Below are positions 33,201 to 38,727 of a DNA stretch of 64,000 nucleotides, piece after piece. The stretch is taken from contig JAGGDC010000009.1 of NCBI GenBank assembly GCA_020809425.1, positions 1 to 64,000 of the forward strand, given 5' to 3'. How positions within the stretch are numbered: position 1 is the stretch's first letter; the number at the start of each line of letters is the position of its first letter. This stretch comes from Candidatus Synoicihabitans palmerolidicus. GTDB lineage: Bacteria; Verrucomicrobiota; Verrucomicrobiia; Opitutales; Opitutaceae. Made by a program: the position numbers and the translations under genes. The notes beneath the pieces were generated by a model that was not told the DNA's origin, made no database searches, and saw nothing but the letters and a program-made list of their open reading frames with translations.

Positions 33201-36200
33201 TCTGCAAAAACAAACGCTCCTGCGGATCAAGCGCATAGGCCTCACGCGGAGTCACCCCAAAGAAACCAGCATCAAATTTTTCCACTCCCTCGATGAAGCC
33301 CCCCCACTTATTGCGGGTCTTGCCCGGTTTGCCTGACTCCGGATCATAAAATTTCCGCCAGTCCCAGCGCTGCAACGGAATCTCCTCAATACAATCGCGG
33401 CCATCACGTAGATTTGCCCAAAACATAGCCAGATCATCTGCCATCGGATAACGTCCCGCCACCCCGATAATCGCGACGTCCGTGGCTTTAATCTCCCGGT
33501 TCTGCCCCGGTTCCGCAGCTGGCGTCGGCTGACCCTCCGCTTGGATTACTCCTCCGTTCAGTAGTGCCGTTCCGATGCGCTCATCCGTGCTTCCGCCGAT
33601 CAACCGCAGTGCCCTCTCCCCGTGTTGAGCGACCAAATATTCGGCCAGTTCAGCCAACGTCTGATGCTCGAAGAGCAACGTTTTGGACAACTCACCAAAA
33701 TCCACCTCCAGCCGTCGCGTGAAGTCCATCACCATGACTGAATCGATCCCGAACTTCTCCAACGCATCCATTGGTTGAATACGTTCCACCGGCAGTTTAA
33801 CCAGCTCTGAAAAACGAGTCGTCAACCATGGCAAGAGCGCCACCACCGTGCGATCAACATCTGCGGAAACCAACTGCATGGGGGGAGGCGATTTCACCAC
33901 CCGCGCGCGGTCGCCCGGCTTAAGCAAACGCTCAATTGATCGCTGGTCCCCCGCCAACAAAGCCAAACGCGGTCGACCGAGACGCACGGCTTCCTCCAAA
34001 CGGATCAAACCCTCTTCAGGCTCGAGCACTCTCAAACCGACCTGAGCCAACTTGCGTTGCTCGACGTCGGCATCGCGTCCCATACCGACGCCCCTCCACA
34101 AGGGCCATGCCACTGAAACCGTAACTCCCGAGCACTCCCCTTTCATTCGCCGGGCCTCGCGCAGTTCAGCCCATCCGTCCATAAACCCATTGGCATAGGC
34201 GTAGTCGGCTTGCCCGACATTACCCAAAGTCGCCGCCACCGAAGAAAACAAAATGAAACAGTCCAAGGGATCGCCCTGAGTCGCCGTATCAAGTACCTGC
34301 ACCCCCGCAACCTTGGGCGCCAACACCCTCTGGGCGGAATCCGAAACCTTGTCTCGCACGAAACGATCATCGAGCACGCCGGCGGCATGAATGACCCCAT
34401 GCAAAGAGCCAAAGTGGGCCCGCGCCATTGCCAGCGCCCGCTCCACCTCGGAACCGACCGTGACATCAGCAGCCACATAAATCGCCTCGCCACCAGCCGC
34501 TCGAATCGACGTCACCACCGCATCGCTCACCGCGCCCGACTCCGATCGACCCATCAATACAATCCGAGCGCGAAACCGGCTCGCCAAGTGTCGGGCTACC
34601 GAAGCGCCTAGGCCTCCGGCGCCACCGGTGATCAAGTAAACGCCTTCCGGTCGAAATTCCGTGGCCACACTCGGATCCGACGGCACCCAAATTTCCGGTA
34701 CTTCAATTTCTCTTCGACCGTGTGACCATCGCACGACGGCGGCCTCGTCTATTGCACCTAACTCTCTCAACCACGCCTCCGTGTTCGACGGTTCAATATC
34801 CACCGCCACCATGCGGAGATGGGGTTTTTCCAAACTCAGACTTCGCGCGTAACCGCCCCATGCCGCCCCCACGCCCCCGGTCACGATTATGCGCACCTGT
34901 TTTTCGTTCACCGATCTCACCAACGATCGCATCAACACCATGAGCTCCGTCGTCGAACCTTCGTCCTTTACTCGCACGATGATGGTATCTGGTACGTCGG
35001 CAACGTTGTCCGTCGCATCAGCCAGGCTCAAATGCCGTAGGTGTAATGCCGGAACTCGGGTTTGCAGGCTTTCACCCCATCCCGGTTCGCCGCCGATCGT
35101 CCAGATTCGCCCGGCGTGAATTGCCGCCGGCGCCTCCGTTTCCTGCCAGCGCGGCTTCAACCACACCAGGTCTTCGGGCTCAGATTGCGCGGGCGAAGCG
35201 TGCAGCACACGCATGCTCATTCCCGTCAGGCTTGTCACCACATTTCCCTGCTCATCGAGCAAGCGCACGCGAAAGCGCAGGAGTCCTCCTTTCGCCTCCA
35301 TCCGTTCGACGTGAGCCCATCCGCGTTCCGGCACCTGCCCAAAACTCACCTCCTCGACGGCGAACGGCACCGGGAGACCACTCGCGTCTTTACGACCCAA
35401 AGCCGCGGTGGACTGCAAGGCCCCGTCCAACAAAGCCGGAGGAAGCACCCATCCCGTCCCATCATCTGGCGCCAACTCCAACCGGGCCAATGACTCCGTA
35501 TCTGAAAACTGAATAAACTGCACCGCCCGCATTCCCCGTCCCAAGCTCAACCCAACGTCTTCGCAACGCGCATACAATTCCTCCGCGTCCAATCTACCGT
35601 CACACCTTGCCTGCACCGCCGTGATATCGACCTGCTCAGACGGGTTGACCAGCGCGCTCCCGCCCAATCGTAGTCGACCTTCCGCGTGCACCACAGCATC
35701 CGAACCCGACACAATCGTGAACTCCACACTCCGCTCCTCACGGTTGAGCCGAATTTCAACCTCGGTGGGTGCAGTCACCACCAAGGGTTGTCGCCAGGCC
35801 ACATGATGCAGCGAGACCGTGTCTCCCATCATGCCGAGTTCGCGCGCCGCCACCACCGCCATCTCCAAGTAGGCCACTCCCGGTAATGTCGCTTGACCAT
35901 TAACCACATGATCTCGCAGGAAAAACTCGTCGCCCGACCATCGCGTAGTGAAACACACCTGACCAAACGTCGACGTATTGCGGTGCAATAGTGGATGCAG
36001 TTGAGTCACTCGCATTTCGGTATCCACCAACTCGGAGGTCTGCTCTGACCAGTAGCGTTCCCGGGCGAACGGATAACCGGCGAGTGAAACTCTCCGACCC
36101 ATTCCGGACGGAAATAGTTGCTCCCAATCAGGCTCGACTCCCTTGACGTAGAGCGCACCCAGCACGCCGAGTTTTTCCCGCCAAATCCCGGGCAGCTTTC

Positions 36201-38727
36201 GAACCACCGTCAACTCACCAGCTATCTGCGCCGCCATTTGCTGGTGAATTAACGCATCGGCCTCGTCCGTGGTGAGGTGTGACGTTGAGCGCAAAACACC
36301 CGATCGTTTGCCGCCTGATCCAAGAACATTCAAATCGTCCCGCAACGCCTTGATCGACGTCGCCACCATGGCCAAACGTTCTTCGAAATGCGCGCGTCCC
36401 AAGGCCAGGGTAAACGCCACGTCGACCAGATTCATGTCATCGGTTAAGTGCTCAGCGGTGCTCTGCAGCAGCTCGGTCAAAGCCTCGGGAGTGTGGACGG
36501 AGAACACCATGAGTTGCGCCGAATCCGGTTCCTCGATGGCGGCAACTGGTCCGATCCTGGGAGACTCCTCTAACACGAGATGGCAGTTGGTCCCGCTGAA
36601 ACCATAAGAACTCACGGCAGCGCGACGGGGTCGCCCCTCCACTCGAGGCCATGGTGTGAGTTCGGCAACGGGCCGAAACGGACTCTCGGTGAAATCGATG
36701 TACGGATTTACCTTCTGCAAGTGGAGAGAACGGGGGATCTGCCCGCTGCGAAGCGCACCCAAAACCTTGATGACGCTACACACGCCGGCCGCGGCCATCG
36801 TGTGACCGATATTGGACTTCACCGCCCCGAGTAAACAACCGCCCTTATCCGACCGAAAACGACGGTAAGTCTGCGTCAGGGCTTGCACCTCCACCGGATC
36901 GCCCAGCTTGGTGCCGGTACCATGTGACTCCACATAGTCGATGCTTTCCGGCGTCACACCGGCCCGTTCGTAGGCTTCCAATTGCACCTCAGTCTGCGCC
37001 AGACCGCTCGGCGCGGTGATCCCATTGGTACGACCATCCTGATTGATCGCCGATCCCTTAATCACTCCGTAAATCGTGTCCCGATCACGTTGCGCTGCCG
37101 TCAACGATTTTAGAACAACAACGCCCGCCGCCTCACCCGGCACAAAACCATCCGCTGCAGCGTCGAACGTTTTACAGCGTCCGTCTGGCGCCAACATGCC
37201 CATGGAGCCCAAGGCAAGGTAGACCTTTTCCGAAGCAAACACGCGTACGCCACCCGCCAGGGCCAAATCGCATTCCCCTCGTCGAAGACTTTCGCACGCC
37301 AAATGGATCGCCACCAGAGAGGAAGAACACGCCGTATTGATCGCGATACTGGGTCCATGTAGATCCAGGAAATAGGAAATGCGCGCCGCCAAAATCGATT
37401 CTGCGTTCCCCTGAAACAGCGGCGCCTTTTCCGTCCCGGCGAGCGCCGCCGACACCCGTCCAAGGTAATCACTCGGTTCCACGCCCGCAAAAACGCCGCA
37501 CTTCCGAGCCCGTCGGGTGGAGGCGCCCGCATAACCTGCGTCCTCGAGTGCATGGTAGCACTCCTGCAGGAAAACACGCTGTTGTGGATCGGTTGCTTCG
37601 GCCTCCCGGCCCGAGATCGCGAAAAACATCGGATCAAACTTGTCCGCATCAGTTAAAAACCCACCCCACTTAAACGAGGTCTTATCAGGTCGCTTGGCGT
37701 TGGGATCGTAAAACCGAGAGTGATCCCAACGGTCTGGCGGCACTTCCGTAATTGAATCCACCCCGTCGCGCAAATTTCGCCAAAATTCTGTCACCGTATT
37801 TGCGCCTGGAAACCGCCCAGCTAAACCGACGACCGCAATATCATTCCTGGACTCGGCGCCGACCAGCGGGGGTGCCCCCATGTTGGTCTCAACCCGACTT
37901 GTCGAGGGGAGTGAACAGGTTTTTTCCACCGCCGAAACGGGGGGCGACACTTCATTTTCTGTCGCCAATTCGGTCATCAATCCCTCCCCGACAATAAATG
38001 TCGCGAGACGCTCCACGCTGGCGTGATCAAACAAAACCATTGGTTTCAATTCAATGCCCAAGACACGGTTCAGCTCGTTAACGAATGCCACGCCGACAAT
38101 TGAATCCACCCCGTATTCGGAAAACGGTGACTTCACATCCAAATCACCCGGTGCGAGACGAAGAATTCGCTCCAGCGCCGTTGCCACCCGGATCTGGACG
38201 TCCGCCACATTGACGTTCGACCTCGCACAAATGGAGCCCGTCGAATCGTCAACATTTTCCCCCTTCGGCATACCCACGGCCAAGCGCCGAGCCATGATCA
38301 GCTCGCATTGGTTCGACTCGATCTTCACTTCCGCACCTTTGTCCCGCATGTGAAATTCCCCAAAACTCGCCGTGGTCAAAACCTCCAGCCATATCAATCT
38401 AGACATCCGCGGGATCTCCAAGATGGCTCGTCCCCCTGCGACCAAGGCCTGATTTAGTCGCGCAACTATCACCGCAATCGCGGCGATTTCTCGGGGCAAT
38501 GCCGTAACGGCAATCAGGGAAAATCCATCTCCAAACTCATCCTCGAGAGGAGTGCCCCGACGGAGCAAACGCTCTTCTCTCACTGCCTCCCGGACCCTTG
38601 ACTCCGCTTCCTCAGGTAAGGGACCGATGACCGCCACCGACCCTGAGGATGTGTCTTGTCGAGCAAACGCCGCAACCGCCGAGGCCAACCTCAAACGCAA
38701 AGAATCGAGCTGCATTTCGTCGATCAT
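20089..38727 (-). CDS. Trans-AT polyketide synthase, modules 6(end)-10 with terminal condensation domain (PKS-3)
   Basis: 6212 residues, no break. Order: degenerate MT-like segment (1-150), ACP (Ser209) closing module 6; module 7 KS (Cys467)-DH (His940)-KR-ACP (Ser1663); module 8 KS (Cys1918)-KR-ACP (Ser2864); module 9 KS (Cys3115)-DH (His3575)-KR-ACP (Ser4305); module 10 KS (Cys4554)-DH (His5013, HxxxE)-KR-ACP (Ser5745); C-terminal condensation/BAHD-like domain about 5810-6212 with SHAIADG (His5942, Asp5946). No AT, ER or thioesterase is present. KS7 has NTACSSS instead of DTACSSS. Predicted output after module 6: enoyl, beta-hydroxy, enoyl (saturated if the trans ER acts), enoyl, then ester release. 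The ATG at 38727 lies 3 bases after the PKS-2 stop. Residue numbers come from counting codons; domain borders are approximate. Confidence 0.95.
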   Translation of the reverse strand: MIDEMQLDSLRLRLASAVAAFARQDTSSGSVAVIGPLPEEAESRVREAVREERLLRRGTPLEDEFGDGFSLIAVTALPREIAAIAVIVARLNQALVAGGRAILEIPRMSRLIWLEVLTTASFGEFHMRDKGAEVKIESNQCELIMARRLAVGMPKGENVDDSTGSICARSNVNVADVQIRVATALERILRLAPGDLDVKSPFSEYGVDSIVGVAFVNELNRVLGIELKPMVLFDHASVERLATFIVGEGLMTELATENEVSPPVSAVEKTCSLPSTSRVETNMGAPPLVGAESRNDIAVVGLAGRFPGANTVTEFWRNLRDGVDSITEVPPDRWDHSRFYDPNAKRPDKTSFKWGGFLTDADKFDPMFFAISGREAEATDPQQRVFLQECYHALEDAGYAGASTRRARKCGVFAGVEPSDYLGRVSAALAGTEKAPLFQGNAESILAARISYFLDLHGPSIAINTACSSSLVAIHLACESLRRGECDLALAGGVRVFASEKVYLALGSMGMLAPDGRCKTFDAAADGFVPGEAAGVVVLKSLTAAQRDRDTIYGVIKGSAINQDGRTNGITAPSGLAQTEVQLEAYERAGVTPESIDYVESHGTGTKLGDPVEVQALTQTYRRFRSDKGGCLLGAVKSNIGHTMAAAGVCSVIKVLGALRSGQIPRSLHLQKVNPYIDFTESPFRPVAELTPWPRVEGRPRRAAVSSYGFSGTNCHLVLEESPRIGPVAAIEEPDSAQLMVFSVHTPEALTELLQSTAEHLTDDMNLVDVAFTLALGRAHFEERLAMVATSIKALRDDLNVLGSGGKRSGVLRSTSHLTTDEADALIHQQMAAQIAGELTVVRKLPGIWREKLGVLGALYVKGVEPDWEQLFPSGMGRRVSLAGYPFARERYWSEQTSELVDTEMRVTQLHPLLHRNTSTFGQVCFTTRWSGDEFFLRDHVVNGQATLPGVAYLEMAVVAARELGMMGDTVSLHHVAWRQPLVVTAPTEVEIRLNREERSVEFTIVSGSDAVVHAEGRLRLGGSALVNPSEQVDITAVQARCDGRLDAEELYARCEDVGLSLGRGMRAVQFIQFSDTESLARLELAPDDGTGWVLPPALLDGALQSTAALGRKDASGLPVPFAVEEVSFGQVPERGWAHVERMEAKGGLLRFRVRLLDEQGNVVTSLTGMSMRVLHASPAQSEPEDLVWLKPRWQETEAPAAIHAGRIWTIGGEPGWGESLQTRVPALHLRHLSLADATDNVADVPDTIIVRVKDEGSTTELMVLMRSLVRSVNEKQVRIIVTGGVGAAWGGYARSLSLEKPHLRMVAVDIEPSNTEAWLRELGAIDEAAVVRWSHGRREIEVPEIWVPSDPSVATEFRPEGVYLITGGAGGLGASVARHLASRFRARIVLMGRSESGAVSDAVVTSIRAAGGEAIYVAADVTVGSEVERALAMARAHFGSLHGVIHAAGVLDDRFVRDKVSDSAQRVLAPKVAGVQVLDTATQGDPLDCFILFSSVAATLGNVGQADYAYANGFMDGWAELREARRMKGECSGVTVSVAWPLWRGVGMGRDADVEQRKLAQVGLRVLEPEEGLIRLEEAVRLGRPRLALLAGDQRSIERLLKPGDRARVVKSPPPMQLVSADVDRTVVALLPWLTTRFSELVKLPVERIQPMDALEKFGIDSVMVMDFTRRLEVDFGELSKTLLFEHQTLAELAEYLVAQHGERALRLIGGSTDERIGTALLNGGVIQAEGQPTPAAEPGQNREIKATDVAIIGVAGRYPMADDLAMFWANLRDGRDCIEEIPLQRWDWRKFYDPESGKPGKTRNKWGGFIEGVEKFDAGFFGVTPREAYALDPQERLFLQTVWQALEDAGYRRSAWAGRSVGVFVGVMYGEYQLYGAGDVSAGEVVPLSSSYASIANRVSYFFDWHGPSLAVDTMCSSSLTAIHLACQSLWSGESEMALAGGVNVTVHPHKDMLLAPGGFAASDGRCRSFGEGGDGYVPGEGVGALVLKPLAKARADGDAMWGVIKASAVNHGGKTNGYTVPNPKSQAAVVAAALGRSGLAPGEISYVEAHGTGTSLGDPIELAALTRAFGAGSEGAKIRVGSVKSNIGHLESAAGVAGVTKVLLQMRHGQIVPSLHSRALNPHIKFETSPFRVPQRLEPWTNGAAPRRAGVSSFGAGGANAHLVLEEYVDSRPRDERTRDQDWAQAIVLSARTEDRLLARAEQLVRWIDAHIRDGVSERGWMLVDLAFTLQNGRESLPERLALVANDLNDLATQLRRYLATPSLTTWTRGMVRSGEGSLEKPEPTSPLGAAVNAWVAGAGVIWADRKETQGGRRLSLPVYPFVGDRYWAPDKLIALKSSPRASSPDLTQAVVDDLVTADEVLLRPVWVNLGPAKPLTEVTGTWLIFDRRGDGAARMTPASALKLTRVLAGEAFCHEENQVVLNASADADYQQLADAVGTDFVIHRWARSGDVMATLETGLHSLVRFVRALMTNGVKSLVRIAFCHPPGAPQHAAVAAWARTLAQEQPLVRVVVMEVADDLAETVVAQELLQATEAGALQLGVGIRRTFSIEPWSGPLAAKVNPPKRGGVYLVTGGLGGVGRLLALHLARTQGARLWLMGRSTRGARQEAVLAEIRAAGGEAEYGSGDVSKRDDVVLAVTACRQRFGGIDGVVHAAGLLRDNFILRKTRADYDEVIAPKVAGAIWLDEATAADRLSCFVLFSSTAGVWGNMGQADYAFANSVLDGMAARRQEQVSRGERSGPTVSINWPLWADGGMPPGPEVVSRLAEAGLAPLPSQVGFRWFDLFAGGEVSQVLPLWGERNKVFELFVRTPEPAVTETGSNARVSMEQVKTYLRTTLGEVIQMPAEQIDDEQRFDEMGVDSIVVNDVNQRFERDLGNVPKTLLFEHANIRKLARHLVAHHGIAMARLGGDVVQPDSVASKAINEVNPPSEPSPSPGDIAIVGMAARLPGAPDADSFWEVLKDARNCVSEVPATRWNLDEFYDANPERAIDGKMYGRWGAFLEDVDKFDPLFFNLSPVEAEMMDPQERLFLEVAWHALEDAGMPRRELRRRVRPEYATNVGVFVGVTSNSYTLLGHENGGARAAPTTLPWSLANRVSYLFNFNGPSMPVDTACSSSLTAIHMAVEAIRRGECQQAIAGGVNLYLHPSKYSHLSLMKMLSTDGKCRAFGEGGDGFVPGEGVAALLLKPLALAQADGDRIHGVIKATAVNHGGRTNGYSVPSPAAQASLITQALKAGSIDPASISYLETHGTGTALGDPIEVEGLNRAWAGAAKTGASCAIGSVKTNIGHLESASGVAGVVKVLLQMRHRQLAPSLHAAPPNSRIDFAATPFRVQTSLGPWQTAEKEGQSWPRRAGVSSFGAGGSNAHVILEEPPPVVEVLQDAGDLKVSAEWIVLSAKNSERLRALAGRLHTFLVESPAAPRSLGAIAWTLQFGREALEERVAFPARDRAALLEGLAAISAGKDVGELRGRVKRERAQAGNTDDTILERFTVGEGRAAAARWVAGADIDWQSLGGEDAPPMRVGLPGYGFARERYWIPSLPLQTESKAKVLRIETRDGEKVVHLASHEPVLAHHVVRGHAILPGAATLSLAHGVLPPGNGWTLRNVVWQRPIIGDATGVSVRIKWHRQDEIWRFELTGENEDEPWMLGTALPMREDPPVAVDLVSLRSRCQETIAATALYEGFAARGIAYGAAFQVVQDVRYNTMEAVAELRLPDLWDGSDDLLPPAFLDGAMQCLGVIGAGRDGLEIPFSVAEVLVHARCPRTCSVHVQRLTNMTAPQYNLRLLTSEGQVAIELRGVCVRLVEKERGQLLTGSMTWSPAPRETVAFSGSVLVFDDDSRELQVTQHPEANLCRVVPGPEYGRTQATITLRPEVEADYARLLNEVKADAVVFGWRLAGNPSDEVLPARVAAFHRLVRSILRSDRRSTPLAFVYPGGSPVDEGVGGYVRCVRREHPGWKLFTVGCDSPPELDDVLNDFGGESADLRYRGTKRDQFGLSELMPFATGIQTVDDSKPGGVYVITGGLGGLGRHVAKHLTRDPRVRVVLASRSVPSPEQADWLEQAAGAMIHFRVDLSDSDGAARLLAEASSRFGRITGVVHAVGESHDGLVRDRSVADLRAAWSAKVGGARALYSAARDFPFEWMVLFSSTAGALGNGGQSAYALANATLDALSQSWSITSQGPRVHSLVWPLWRDGGMRAPEERVRWQADQLGLYPLETLEGLAILDGLQAISPGAIVVLKGDPEKLCAPRRDRATASAMHAIPEASDGNLPPALIDLLRELAAGVLKLDPVLLDPEIDSAEYGFDSVTFTSLANEVGRALALEVTPAMFFEHRTLAEFGDYLWQEFREVVARRFQVQTVAVSTPLAAPAIASPPEAVGGTNRVSEQLPRSVGEREPIAIIGMSGRFPGSTDLEAFWTNLEAGCDLIGKPSADRWMGVDGEAMPWGGFIDDIDKFDARFFDISPREAELMDPQQRIFLETVWHAIEDAGYAKSELSGTKTGLFVGVAANDYANVLAASSVEVEAYSATGNAHSVLANRVSYIFDLNGPSEAIDTACSSSLVAIHRAIESMESGSSEMAIVGGVNALLSSAGFTAFTRAGMLSPDGRCKSFDARADGYVRGEGVGALLLKPLARAQRDGDQIYATIIGSAENHGGHVQSLTVPNPNAQARLLQDAWTRAGIDPATIGYIESHGTGTALGDPIEINGLKKAFASVPLSEVDPRCAVGAVKTNIGHLETSAGIAGVLKTLLALRHRCIPGTVHLQEINPYIQTSGTALYFPTQAEPWPVKRDAQGREIPRRAGVSSFGFGGSNAHVVLEEYGSPAVASGQAIESEEATLIVLSARSQDQLVEAVRRLAEYLTRPDAPALRDIAEGLQRGREEMNMRLALVVRDRTELVKKLTMWQTGESVGDCWTGDTQENPAAVRVLRSLHGDPASLAPWWAARDWATLGQLWTAGVKLHWSTAYADHPPRRVRLPLYPFSRDRHWVPGATAPAGKALRVRVVEAEFSIKEPILGDHLVQERAVLPGAAIVAVMTQAWQQAAGVKDVELRRVMWLRPITPDERGIAAFTVRVGSSLDGGGDIAVEDTDGSVLATATAARPSSKPIEVIAWAEVKARCGKTTDVTELYEAFAARGLSYGAGYRVIHEIGFNDHEAWSKLELPDLWRAQTSTGAGAHPALIDGALQTLAVLGSDSILEVPFALGMVNATDLPPVCYVHARLKSQETDQRTFSLRITNEAGVVLGRLDDYALRELRAAGPEYLVPTWVPSLQRDINPIKGDCLLFDESPALAEELRLTGLEVTRVVAGSTYRESGDVVWLRRDEPGDYERLLQRRNVGAVVHRWSTREVDRTEVLACGLHSVHALTQAWVQRQPDAKQPLLFIHPPGLPGYEAVAAYVKSARYEYPALNWTTLATDDVSARLCSELNEAREEVRWVERKREVKDLVQWKPVNLRSAGAIRREGVYVITGGGGGLGQIFAEFLVTHYSARVVLAGRSQGTIALQKRLAAWGDKATYVMADISTTIGATAVIAEAKARFGGVNGVLHAAGVLRDGLLRQKTRADFDEVLAPKMEAVEALDAATMDEPLDWILLCSSSVGMLGNAGQSDYAFANAYLDSFARWREEERSGGRRSGRTFSINWPLWSDGGMQAKSGIDVLGMRPLATAEGLKIFETVLHGDQPQVWGFAGKATDLLRRLQSAPSAMPAGSTLPRSSKPKGREAMVIELTQWFAELSKVAAGKIRPTESLEQYGLDSILAVEFSQRIGKVYGEVSQAVVFEHSSIEALCAYLENRVPASPVDVEQPLAAVPATPSVMVLPLEARSRRQLMLAPIDYVFVAPQRLAMQILYYFERPLDADLLRRGLIRTAEAFFPINSRLQRRGKNEYAICECSDDPDYMEVQEEGDVLVPREDDPMLLERFRVSFDPTKHGEKLAKFRLHQLQHGSLLAVNVSHAIADGYSFYYFMSAWSAACRGEPFLIPDHSRSKLRKLVRETVRREGASWRVPELATVGPRFDPMARRVETQTFNGAALLEEARRTAGPMEHSKLTENSVVTAHLWKLYASELTDVVGELTLACPVNFRRHDGPFSHSFFGNAMAPAVLRLERNQVMASSIPSLASAITDAVRACDERELVRYNGAVEQLRLTRGLAAVRRALLADPATALVVTNVARFNLPPMDFGTGPATEDINLCHYAGTAVIVPGEGNTLKVRIGYPTSTAGAAAIA
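21358..25554 (-). other. Module 10: KS-DH-KR-ACP
   Basis: DTACSSS; KR GGGGGLG with GQSDYAFAN. The DH reads HLVQERAVLPG, so the Gly of HxxxGxxxxP is Glu, while HPALIDGALQ is intact. The last elongation, predicted to give the C2=C3 enoate if this DH still works. Confidence 0.84.
25678..29922 (-). other. Module 9: KS-DH-KR-ACP
   Basis: DTACSSS; DH HVVRGHAILPG and PPAFLDGAMQ; KR GGLGGLG with GGQSAYALAN. Predicted enoyl, expected to be saturated by the trans enoyl reductase (C4-C5) in the palmerolide model. Confidence 0.86.
29998..33489 (-). other. Module 8: KS-KR-ACP
   Basis: The KS has DTMCSSS; the KR has GGLGGVG, an LRD loop and GQADYAFAN. Predicted D-configured beta-hydroxyl (C7). Confidence 0.87.
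33598..37854 (-). other. Module 7: KS-DH-KR-ACP
   Basis: KS with INTACSSS (Asn in place of the usual Asp before Thr), DH DHVVNGQATLPG and PPALLDGALQ, KR GGAGGLG with LDD and GQADYAYAN. Predicted E-enoyl product (C8=C9). Confidence 0.87.

Noticed and set aside
20089..38727. Thioesterase at the end of PKS-3
   Set aside because: No GxSxG hydrolase motif after the last ACP; the segment has HxxxD and fits a condensation/BAHD fold.
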